Of a stretch of DNA of 64,000 nucleotides, positions 57,481-64,000 are shown one piece after another. A program made the translations under genes and the position numbers. The stretch is from Rickettsiales bacterium. GTDB taxonomy: Bacteria > Pseudomonadota > Alphaproteobacteria > G027485855. Within the stretch, counting starts at the first letter, position 1; each line of letters starts with the position of its first letter. Below the pieces are notes generated by a model. It saw only the letters and a program-made list of their open reading frames with translations, ran no database searches and was not told the origin of the DNA. The DNA lies in the NCBI GenBank assembly GCA_027485855.1, contig JAIXQD010000013.1, forward strand, positions 1-64,000, in the 5' to 3' direction.

Positions 57481-58779
57481 TTACACACCATGATTGATGC
57501 GTTCGCCATGCTGGCTGCCATCAAGGCCTTGTGCTTCTTCAGCATCGGTCACGCGGATGGGCGTAATGGCGCCAACCAGCTTGATGATGATAAAGGTTGC
57601 AACCACGCTATATACAGCCACCAAAACAATGCCGGTGAGGTTGGCGTTAAACAGCGTATCGCCGCCATAAAGCAAGCCATTGGCGCCGGCGCTATTCACG
57701 CTGGTGGTTGCCAAAAGGCCGGTCATGAACACGCCAATTGTGCCACCAACACCATGGCAGGCAAACACGTCAAGCGTATCATCAATGCCGAACTTGCCTT
57801 TAATCATGCGTGCGGCAAGGTTACACACCACGCCAGCAAGGGCGCCGATGATAACCGCCGATGACACAGTGACAAAGCCAGCCGCAGGCGTAATGGCAAC
57901 TAAACCTGCCACCACACCAATGCAAGCGCCCATTAAAGTGGGTTTGCCGTCCTTTAATGTGTCAATCAGCGTCCAACCCAACAGGGCTACGGCTGAAGCA
58001 ACAAAGGTGTTGGCGAAGGCTTGTGTGGCAAGACCATTGGCACCCAGTGCCGAGCCGCCATTAAAGCCAAACCAGCCAAACCACAACAGGCCCGTGCCCA
58101 AGGCAACCAGACCCACATCATAGCTTTTCACGCTTTGACCAAAGTCACGACGCTTGCCAAACAAGATGGCCGCAACCAGAGCCGAGTAGCCCGCAGTCAT
58201 ATGCACAACCATGCCACCGGCAAAATCGAGCGCGCCCTTGCTAAGCAAGAAACCACCCGGGCCCCAAACCCAATGTGCCACGGGCGCATAGACCACAAGG
58301 CTCCACAAGGCCAGCACGGCCAGCCATGCGCCAAAGCGCACGCGCTCAGCGAAGGCACCCGTAATCAGGGCTGGTGTGATGATGGCAAACATCATCTGAT
58401 ACATGGCAAACAGCAAGTACGGAATGGTGGCTGTGCCATCAGGCTCTTGCCCAACGCCCGCCAGCATCACGCGGCTGAAATCGCCAAGCCATGCCGAGCC
58501 GGTGCTAAAGGCCAAACTAAAGCCCACCACAACCCATAAAACACCAACAACGGCCAAGGCTATAAAGTTTTGATAAAGTGTTGAAACAGCATTTTTACCG
58601 CGCACCATACCCGCATAGAAAAATGCAAGGCCGGGGGTCATCAGCAGCACCATGGCGCTGGCGGTGAGCATCCAAGCCGTGTCGCCTGTATCAATTGCGG
58701 CTAAGGCTGGGTTCGGCAGCATGGCTAAGCCTGCTACCAGCGCGCCTAATAGCGCCAGTGTTTTCTTGCTGTGCAACAT
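57481..58779 (-). CDS. amtB: Ammonium transporter Amt
   Basis: A 432-aa channel with a cleavable signal peptide (about 1-28, ALA) and eleven predicted membrane helices. Conserved regions: GDTAWMLTASAMVLLMTPGLAFFYAGMVRGKN, AHWVWGPGG, GGMVVHMTAGYSAL, and the His of FACHGVGGTIGVFMTGL. The start is ATG 58779 with AGGAG upstream. No glnK/glnB lies next to it, which is unusual for Amt operons. Its C-terminus ends HGERINHGV. Confidence 0.95.
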   Translation of the reverse strand: MLHSKKTLALLGALVAGLAMLPNPALAAIDTGDTAWMLTASAMVLLMTPGLAFFYAGMVRGKNAVSTLYQNFIALAVVGVLWVVVGFSLAFSTGSAWLGDFSRVMLAGVGQEPDGTATIPYLLFAMYQMMFAIITPALITGAFAERVRFGAWLAVLALWSLVVYAPVAHWVWGPGGFLLSKGALDFAGGMVVHMTAGYSALVAAILFGKRRDFGQSVKSYDVGLVALGTGLLWFGWFGFNGGSALGANGLATQAFANTFVASAVALLGWTLIDTLKDGKPTLMGACIGVVAGLVAITPAAGFVTVSSAVIIGALAGVVCNLAARMIKGKFGIDDTLDVFACHGVGGTIGVFMTGLLATTSVNSAGANGLLYGGDTLFNANLTGIVLVAVYSVVATFIIIKLVGAITPIRVTDAEEAQGLDGSQHGERINHGV

Positions 58780-58863
58780 ATCAACTCCTATAGTGGTTAT
58801 CGAAATTGAGAAATGCGAATCTCTCAAGCGCTAGTATGGTTGACTGAATACTCAGCTATGGCA

Positions 58864-58894
58864 AGTATAAAGGCGCGTTTCCGTTGCGGTGCAA
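58864..58894 (-). promoter_or_regulatory. Candidate amtB promoter
   Basis: On the minus strand TTGCAC (58894-58889) and TATACT (58869-58864) are each a five-of-six match, but are 19 bases apart, slightly long. No sigma-54 pattern was found here. The divergent selO promoter must share this 222-bp gap. Confidence 0.3.
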
Positions 58895-58911
58895 TATATC
58901 GTCTCGCTATC

Positions 58912-58987
58912 GGCGCAAATTGCCAGCGGAAATTAGGAGGCGCAAATTGCCAGCGGAAATTAGCAGCGGAAATTAGGGGGCGCAAAT
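58912..58987 (+). repeat. Short tandem repeat in the selO leader
   Basis: A 25-bp unit (GGCGCAAATTGCCAGCGGAAATTAG) occurs at 58912-58936 and 58939-58963. It is followed by a 13-base partial copy (58964-58976) and a 9-base partial copy (58979-58987), just before the selO ribosome binding site. Confidence 0.9.
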
Positions 58988-59001
58988 GGAGGCAAGCAAT
59001 C

Positions 59002-60426
59002 ATGACTTTGCATTTTGACAATAGCTTTGCATCTTTGCCCGAAAATTTTTACACGCGCATTATGCCATCGCCGCCTGCATCACCGCATTTTGTGCATGTC
59101 AATGACTCTATGGCGCGTGTGCTAGGTTTAACCGCCGAGGAACAACAGCTCGATTATTTAGGCGGCTATAAATTATGGCAAGGCAGCGCGCCGGTTGCGG
59201 CCGTTTATGCGGGGCATCAATTTGGTGCTTTTGTGCCAAGGCTTGGCGATGGCCGCGCTTTGTTGCTGGGCGAGGTGCTGCACAGCGATAATCAGCGCTG
59301 TGATTTGGTGCTGAAAGGTGGCGGCAAAACGCCTTATTCGCGCATGGGTGATGGGCGGGCGGTGTTGCGTTCTTCTATTCGTGAATATGTGGTGGGCGAT
59401 TATCTCACGGCGTTGCGCGTGCCATCGACAAGGGCGCTGTGCTTGGTTGGTACCAACGACATTGTACAGCGTGAGCAACCAGAGCCTGCGGCAACCATTA
59501 TTCGCACAGCGCCTAGCCATGTGCGTTTTGGCAGTTTTGAGTATTTTCATTATCAGCAACAGCCAGAAAATGTCCGCCTTCTGGCCGATTATGTGCTTGA
59601 GCATTTTTACCCCGAGCTAGCAGCCGAGCCGCATAAATATGTGCTGCTATTTTATGCTATCACCCAACGCACCGCGCAATTGATGGCCGCATGGCAGGCC
59701 ACAGGCTTTGTGCATGGGGTGATGAATACCGATAATATGTCGGTGCTGGGTATCACGCTTGATTTTGGCCCCTATGGTTTTATGGAGCGCTATACCCCGA
59801 CACAGGTTTTTAATCATACCGACCGACATGGCCGCTATGCTTATAAACAACAGCCCGCCATTGGCTATTGGAACTTGCAGGCGCTGGCCCATGCTTTTGG
59901 TGCTTTGCTGCCCTATGAAGCCATTAGCGAAGTGCTGGGCCAATATTGGCCCATCTATCAGCAAAGCTTTATGCAGCGCATGACCCAGCGCCTTGGCTTA
60001 ATCCAGATACAGCAAGGTGATGCAGAGTTAGTGCAGCAATTTTTAATATTGCTGCAAGCCGAGAATATCGATTTCACCCATGGGTTTTTAGCGCTTTATT
60101 ATACGCAAGCGGCGCTGCCCATGCCCGCATGGCTGAGCACTAAAGATTGGGCTTTATCCAGCACCAGCTGGTGGCAAGAATATCAAGCGCGGTTGCAGCA
60201 GCAAGATAAAAGCATAAGCCTGGAGTTGCTGCGCCAACACAACCCGCATTTTGTGCCGCGCTTTGCTTTGCTACAAAAAGTAATTGCAGCAGTGAGTGCG
60301 GGCGATGCCGCGATGCTGGATAATTTGCTTGCGGCCTGTCAGGCGCCTTTTGCTGCCAATAGTGCGCCGGCTGATTTTTATGAGTGTGCAGCGGCGGCAC
60401 CCACAGGCTTGAGCTGCTCATCTTAA
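59002..60426 (+). CDS. selO: Protein adenylyltransferase SelO
   Basis: A 474-aa pseudokinase-fold enzyme that transfers AMP to Ser, Thr or Tyr of proteins (redox-related in E. coli). It has FVHVNDSMARVLGL, VYAGHQFGAFVPRLGDGRALLLGE, LVLKGGGKTPYSRMGDGRAVLRSSIREYV, and VHGVMNTDNMSVLGITLDFGPYGFM. The C-terminus is SCSS, the position of the redox Cys (selenocysteine in vertebrates). The start is ATG 59002 with GGAGG nine bases upstream; a longer frame from 58813 runs through the tandem repeats and is rejected. Confidence 0.95.
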   Translation: MTLHFDNSFASLPENFYTRIMPSPPASPHFVHVNDSMARVLGLTAEEQQLDYLGGYKLWQGSAPVAAVYAGHQFGAFVPRLGDGRALLLGEVLHSDNQRCDLVLKGGGKTPYSRMGDGRAVLRSSIREYVVGDYLTALRVPSTRALCLVGTNDIVQREQPEPAATIIRTAPSHVRFGSFEYFHYQQQPENVRLLADYVLEHFYPELAAEPHKYVLLFYAITQRTAQLMAAWQATGFVHGVMNTDNMSVLGITLDFGPYGFMERYTPTQVFNHTDRHGRYAYKQQPAIGYWNLQALAHAFGALLPYEAISEVLGQYWPIYQQSFMQRMTQRLGLIQIQQGDAELVQQFLILLQAENIDFTHGFLALYYTQAALPMPAWLSTKDWALSSTSWWQEYQARLQQQDKSISLELLRQHNPHFVPRFALLQKVIAAVSAGDAAMLDNLLAACQAPFAANSAPADFYECAAAAPTGLSCSS

Positions 60427-61196
60427 ATGAGCATGCCGCCATCAATGCCAATAATTTGCCCGGTCATATAGTGGCTGAGTGGGCTTGCTAAAAACAACAC
60501 GCTATGCGCCACTTCGGCTGCGGTGCCAGCGCGGCCTAAACCAATATGGGCCAAATGCTCTTGCCGAACAGCCTCGGGCAGGTTTGCAGTCATGTCTGTT
60601 TCAATAAAGCCGGGGGCCAGTGCATTCACCCGAATATGTTTTGCCGCAAGCTCTTTTGCGGCAGCCAGCGTCATGCCATGAATGGCAGCTTTGCTGGCGG
60701 CATAAAGTGCCTGCCCAACATTGCCGCGTTGGCCAATAATAGAGCCGATATTGATAATGCCAGCGGGGCTGGCAGCTGTGGCGCTTTTCTCCATAAGGCG
60801 CGCCGAGAGCTGAATATGCTGCAAGGGCGCGGCAATATTGATGGCCAGTGTTTCGTTTATCTGGTTGGTGCTAATCATGCCCAGCCGCGCATCTTGCAGC
60901 ACGCCGGCATTATTGACCAAAAAATCCAGCCGTTTAAAATTTTGCCACAAATGCTGATAAAGCGGCTCAAGGCTGGTAGCTTCGCGCAAATCATGGGCTT
61001 GATAGGCGCAATCGGCATCATAAAGATGTTTCAATTCGCCCGCGAGTTTGGCTAAGGCCACATCAGTGCGGGCGGTGAGATAAAGTTTGCAGCCGGCCTC
61101 GGCCAAAATATGCGCACAGGCCTTGCCAATGCCGCGGCTGGCCCCCGTTATCAGCGCCACGCGCCCCTTGAGCGAAAGCAGATCAGCGATGGCCAT
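60423..61196 (-). CDS. SDR-family 3-oxoacyl reductase (FabG-like)
   Basis: A 257-aa short-chain dehydrogenase with the NAD(P) motif TGASRGIGKA (18-27), NNAG (95-98), and the catalytic triad S152, Y165, K169. The end RVNALAPGFIETDMTANLPE and SHYMTGQIIGIDGGM resembles FabG. It is the last gene of the operon 64000 to 60423, and overlaps the ACP gene by 14 bp. In context it probably reduces a 3-oxoacyl group on the neighbouring carrier protein rather than serving general fatty acid synthesis. Confidence 0.88.
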   Translation of the reverse strand: MAIADLLSLKGRVALITGASRGIGKACAHILAEAGCKLYLTARTDVALAKLAGELKHLYDADCAYQAHDLREATSLEPLYQHLWQNFKRLDFLVNNAGVLQDARLGMISTNQINETLAINIAAPLQHIQLSARLMEKSATAASPAGIINIGSIIGQRGNVGQALYAASKAAIHGMTLAAAKELAAKHIRVNALAPGFIETDMTANLPEAVRQEHLAHIGLGRAGTAAEVAHSVLFLASPLSHYMTGQIIGIDGGMLI

Positions 61197-61422
61197 GGCT
61201 GGCTAAAATCTCCCGCGCTTTGCTGGTGCTGCTCAGGTCAAGAATTTGTTGGGTGGTGAGCAATATATCAAACTCTTGCTCAAGCGCGGCGACAAGGCCC
61301 ATATGCGCCACCGAATCCCAGTGCGGGTGCTCATTGTAGCGCAAGGCGGCAATGTCAGCATCGGGCGCAAGGCGCAAAGCCAGCCGCATTTGTTTAGCTA
61401 AACGTTGTTCAATATCACTCAT
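61183..61422 (-). CDS. Acyl carrier protein
   Basis: A 79-aa acidic four-helix ACP. The phosphopantetheine Ser is S37 in HWDSVAHMGLVAALEQEFD, where the common DSL is DSV. The start of the next gene is inside it. It differs clearly from housekeeping AcpP and should be a carrier dedicated to this cluster, loaded by AcpS or another transferase. Confidence 0.85.
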   Translation of the reverse strand: MSDIEQRLAKQMRLALRLAPDADIAALRYNEHPHWDSVAHMGLVAALEQEFDILLTTQQILDLSSTSKAREILASHGHR

Positions 61423-61476
61423 GTGCCCAGACTAAACAAGGCACCAGCGCCTGTAAACCCAGTTTATAGAGCCAGT

Positions 61477-62685
61477 TTATAAAGCAATCCAGCGGCCAAA
61501 ATCGGTGAGCAGATTATGCCCATCCCATAGCGGGCTAAAATTAAGCGCCTGCCCCAGCGGCACTAAACGGTCAAAGCCTCGGCCATTCAAGGTAGTGGCT
61601 AAGGCAGAAATATCAGCGCTGCTGAAGCCCGCTAAAGCTAAGGTTTGGTCGCGCCTTGTGGCATAGGGCGCAATATCGGTAAGCGCTGTTGTGCTTAAAG
61701 CCGCTATACAGCCATAGGCCAAATCAGCTTGCCGAATTTGCGGCAGGCTCGATAAATCAGCCAGCCAAAAACTGGTGAGGCGCGGTGATGGCCGTTCGAT
61801 GGCGTGTGGTTGCAAGGCCAGCGTTTGCAAAAACAGCGCCACAGATTTTTGCGTGGCACTGCCCGCATCAAGCTGCCAATGATGCGCTTTGGCGGTGTTA
61901 TCGAGCAAAAGCAAAAATTGCTGATGCGCTTTTTGTGCAGTGGCGTCTGCTCCCACCCATAACAGCAAACGCGGTGACGCACAGCCGCGCTGATCAAACC
62001 AGTAGCAATCATTGTAAAAATCGGCGGCAGTTTTTTGTTGTGTGTGCGCATCGGCATTTTGCCAAAAATCTACATTAATGGCCGCCATGGAAAAACGATT
62101 GGGGAAAACCATTTCACGCGCTAAAGCAGGCAGGCTGGCCGCACGAATGGCCTTCACCGCAGCATCGCCGCCAAAAATAACGCGTAAATCGCATAAATCG
62201 GTCAGGCTTTGTGTTATCTCGTGCTCATGGCCATAACTCAGCAAAATTGTGCGTGCACCCAGAAGTGGGTGGCGCTCCAGTAAGGCGCATAGCTGCTGCA
62301 ACAACCATTGTTGTGTGGGGCTTTGCCGTTGTGGCACGCGCACAATATTGCGATTACCCAAAAGCCACGATAACGCCAAGCTGTAAACCAGCATCACCTC
62401 AACATTGGCGGGCGGAAAATGCAGCACAAGACCGCTTGGCTGTAATTGTTGCTGCGTGGTGTTGCTGGCCAAATAATCCTTGTGCCAATTTTGTATTTGA
62501 GCTTGGCGCAGAAAAAACCCGAGCGCCATCAGCTGCGGGTGCTGGCGGCTATAATCATGGCTAAGCAAAATTTGCGAGAAATCCGCAAGGGCGGCGCGTG
62601 TTTCAGCAGCATAGGCGGCAAGATTATCGGCAGCGGTTATGGCGGCAAGAGAGCCCTGTTGTGGCCAAATAAATTGCAGACTCAT
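61477..62685 (-). CDS. Acyl-CoA/acyl-ACP reductase, LuxC-like
   Basis: A 402-aa member of the LuxC acyl reductase family (aldehyde-dehydrogenase fold). The candidate catalytic Cys is C235 in FDQRGCASPRLL, and the expected PPANVEVMLVYSLALSWLLGNRNIVRVP lies at about 91-118. LuxC proteins reduce activated acyl groups to aldehydes with NADPH. It overlaps the LuxE-like gene by 4 bp. No luxAB genes are present, so this is not a light-emission cluster. Confidence 0.85.
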   Translation of the reverse strand: MSLQFIWPQQGSLAAITAADNLAAYAAETRAALADFSQILLSHDYSRQHPQLMALGFFLRQAQIQNWHKDYLASNTTQQQLQPSGLVLHFPPANVEVMLVYSLALSWLLGNRNIVRVPQRQSPTQQWLLQQLCALLERHPLLGARTILLSYGHEHEITQSLTDLCDLRVIFGGDAAVKAIRAASLPALAREMVFPNRFSMAAINVDFWQNADAHTQQKTAADFYNDCYWFDQRGCASPRLLLWVGADATAQKAHQQFLLLLDNTAKAHHWQLDAGSATQKSVALFLQTLALQPHAIERPSPRLTSFWLADLSSLPQIRQADLAYGCIAALSTTALTDIAPYATRRDQTLALAGFSSADISALATTLNGRGFDRLVPLGQALNFSPLWDGHNLLTDFGRWIAL

Positions 62686-63761
62686 GCTGGTGCTCCTGCT
62701 GAAATTTCGCCGCAGCCGCGGACTTCGGCTTGTGGGGCGCGGCCAAGAATGCGTAACGCTTTGCCCATGGGGCCAGCGGGGCCCATATTTATTTTTTCTA
62801 TCACGCCCATATCTTCGGTCAGCAAGCTATGCCCAGGATAGCTGCGCGGAATAAGGCTTAAAGTTTGAATAAGCCCCGCAGCACCGGTTGGCATTGGCGC
62901 AAGGCTGGCAGGGTCACGGATAATCACTTCGGCAAAATCTGGCGCATAAAGCAAGCCGGGCTCTATTTCTAAAAAGAGGCTGCCGAGTTGCTCGGTTAAG
63001 CCATAAAAGTTATATATATGGGCAAGACCGCAGCTATGCGCAAAATCTTGCCTGAACTGCGCGTTGTTTACGGCCTGTTGCTGCAAAAATTTCCAACCAC
63101 CACTATGCAGCAACAGCCCATGACTTAAATCATAGCCCAAAGGCGCAATGGCTTTATAAAAATATTGATAAGCCATAAAGGTGAAGCCAAAAACTAAAAA
63201 CTTTTTTTGCCCATGCGCGAGTAAAAAAGCCTCCAACGCGGGGCGGTCAAGCTCAAGCTTATCATTAAGCGCAAAAACCGGCGTGCGGCCAAAAGGCAAA
63301 ATGCCCAAAATGCCGGCAGCACGGGCGCTAAAATTGTGGCCATGCTGCAAAGTGGCCGCGCTATCTAAAATCAGCAGCGGCAGGCGCTCTGGCCCCAAAA
63401 TGGGCTGCAACACCGAGGTGAGGGCTTGCTTTTGTAACTGAATAGTTTGCGCATCAAGCGCTACACGGCTGGGGCTTTGCCCGCTGGTACCGCTTGAGGC
63501 AATGGTGACGAGCACTTGCGCATCGGCCACGCTTTTAAGATTGTGTGTTTTAAACATGCGCGCAGGTATAAAGGGTAGCGCCGCTAAATCTGGCGCGGGC
63601 TGTTTGCCAAAAATCTTTTCGCACAAAAAGGCATAAGGCGGGCAATGCTGCATATGAAACTGCGTCAGCGCAAGCAGCTCTTGCAAAAGCAGCGCTTGTT
63701 TGGCCTCAGGGCTACGCTGATAATGCGGTGTGGCAAAAATATTTTCTAAAATATCGGTCAT
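62682..63761 (-). CDS. Acyl-protein synthetase, LuxE/PaaK-like
   Basis: A 359-aa adenylate-forming enzyme of the LuxE family. Its ATP-binding loop is TIASSGTSGQSPSRVALD (about 86-103), with further FLVFGFTFMAYQYFYKA and HIYNFYGLTEQLGSLF (the YGLTE motif). It would activate a carboxylic acid as acyl-AMP and transfer it to the Cys of LuxC or to the carrier protein. It overlaps both neighbours by 3-4 bp, so the operon is tightly coupled. Confidence 0.85.
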   Translation of the reverse strand: MTDILENIFATPHYQRSPEAKQALLLQELLALTQFHMQHCPPYAFLCEKIFGKQPAPDLAALPFIPARMFKTHNLKSVADAQVLVTIASSGTSGQSPSRVALDAQTIQLQKQALTSVLQPILGPERLPLLILDSAATLQHGHNFSARAAGILGILPFGRTPVFALNDKLELDRPALEAFLLAHGQKKFLVFGFTFMAYQYFYKAIAPLGYDLSHGLLLHSGGWKFLQQQAVNNAQFRQDFAHSCGLAHIYNFYGLTEQLGSLFLEIEPGLLYAPDFAEVIIRDPASLAPMPTGAAGLIQTLSLIPRSYPGHSLLTEDMGVIEKINMGPAGPMGKALRILGRAPQAEVRGCGEISAGAPA

Positions 63762-64000
63762 AGGCTGGCTGCTAATTGTTGGTAGTCAATTTTGCCGCTG
63801 CTTAAACGTGGCAGGGCGCGCTCATGAAAAAACACGGCGGTTGCCGGCAGGCCAAAATTTGCCGGGCTGAGTTTTTCGGCACAAAAAATATGCAATTGCT
63901 CGTGGTGTAACAGTGCAGCCACGGGTAGCGGTTGAAAATGCTGCTCAACCTCATCTAAGTTTACCCGAACACCAAAAATTTTTACTTGCCGCCCGATGCG
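63758..64000 (-). CDS. AMP-binding ligase, C-terminal part (cut by window edge)
   Basis: Only the last 80 codons are in the window. They match the C-terminal subdomain of acyl/aryl-CoA ligases or adenylation domains: GRQVKIFGVRVNLDEVE (the A8 hinge) and LPRLSSGKIDYQQL with the A10 catalytic Lys (SGKID). It ends in an ATGA overlap with the LuxE-like gene and is therefore in the same operon. The N-terminal part and substrate pocket lie beyond position 64000. Confidence 0.85.
   Translation of the reverse strand, partial: RIGRQVKIFGVRVNLDEVEQHFQPLPVAALLHHEQLHIFCAEKLSPANFGLPATAVFFHERALPRLSSGKIDYQQLAASL

Noticed and set aside
57481..57510. AmtB tail HGERINHGV as a member of the ARINHGMP tail group
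   Set aside because: HGER is common at the end of Amt proteins, so the six-residue resemblance is probably chance; no Pro follows and the upstream tail sequence does not match.
58813..59001. A 63-residue N-terminal extension of SelO
   Set aside because: It translates the short tandem repeats, is absent from the family, and the ATG at 59002 has a good ribosome binding site.

Overview
This window reads as one chromosomal segment of an alphaproteobacterium. The evidence is gene order and gene set: an atpH-A-G-D-C operon without the Fo genes, sucA-sucB followed further on by lpd, an RSH (p)ppGpp enzyme next to rpoZ and followed by acpS-lepB-rnc-era, an rplU-rpmA-obgE-nadD-rsfS-rlmH-gpmI-envC-ctpA-(YibQ)-rppH chain, and mreB-mreC-mreD-mrdA. 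I cannot place it below class. Many proteins carry Ala-, Pro- or Lys-rich tails, and several small membrane proteins have no family I recognise.

Layout. 0-3.4 kb: two paralogous kinase-fold proteins flank a membrane/coiled-coil protein. 3.4-7.9 kb (minus): ychF, pth, rplY, prs and two small single-pass membrane proteins. 8.1-16.2 kb: sucA-sucB and lpd, separated by two minus-strand genes (a Cys/His hydrolase-like protein and a CYTH-domain protein), then a multipass membrane protein. 16.2-23.1 kb: a pair of membrane paralogues sharing a C-terminal tail, xerC, a transaldolase-like aldolase, priA, and two unknown low-complexity proteins. 23.3-30.7 kb: the F1 ATP synthase operon, interrupted by three unknown small genes and ending in a ferritin-like protein. 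30.8-37.8 kb: era, rnc, lepB, acpS, RSH, rpoZ, a NYN/LabA-like nuclease and rppH. 37.8-47.5 kb: the envelope and ribosome-assembly chain down to rplU. 47.7-52.3 kb: the rod-shape operon.

52.2-57.4 kb is the variable part. A frameshifted KAP-family P-loop NTPase gene sits between two copies of the last 126 bp of mrdA. The two copies differ at four positions, all synonymous. The left junction carries a 25-nt tRNA-Lys-like remnant. To the right, an intact tRNA-Lys(CTT) is preceded by two 88-bp units that begin with its first 18 nt and followed by two units carrying its last 25 nt. Next come five small paralogous genes whose C-termini resemble the I78 peptidase-inhibitor signature. The region looks like a tRNA-associated insertion hotspot downstream of mrdA, though no integrase is visible.

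57.5-64 kb: amtB, a full-length SelO, and a minus-strand operon (AMP-binding ligase C-terminus, LuxE-like, LuxC-like, acyl carrier protein, SDR reductase) that could activate and reduce an acyl group on a dedicated carrier; it runs off the right edge.

Best candidates for undescribed biology are the three extra genes in the ATP synthase operon, the tRNA-Lys/mrdA hotspot with its tRNA-fragment arrays and KAP gene, the tandem I78-like array, and a C-terminal peptide shared by three unrelated-looking membrane proteins.
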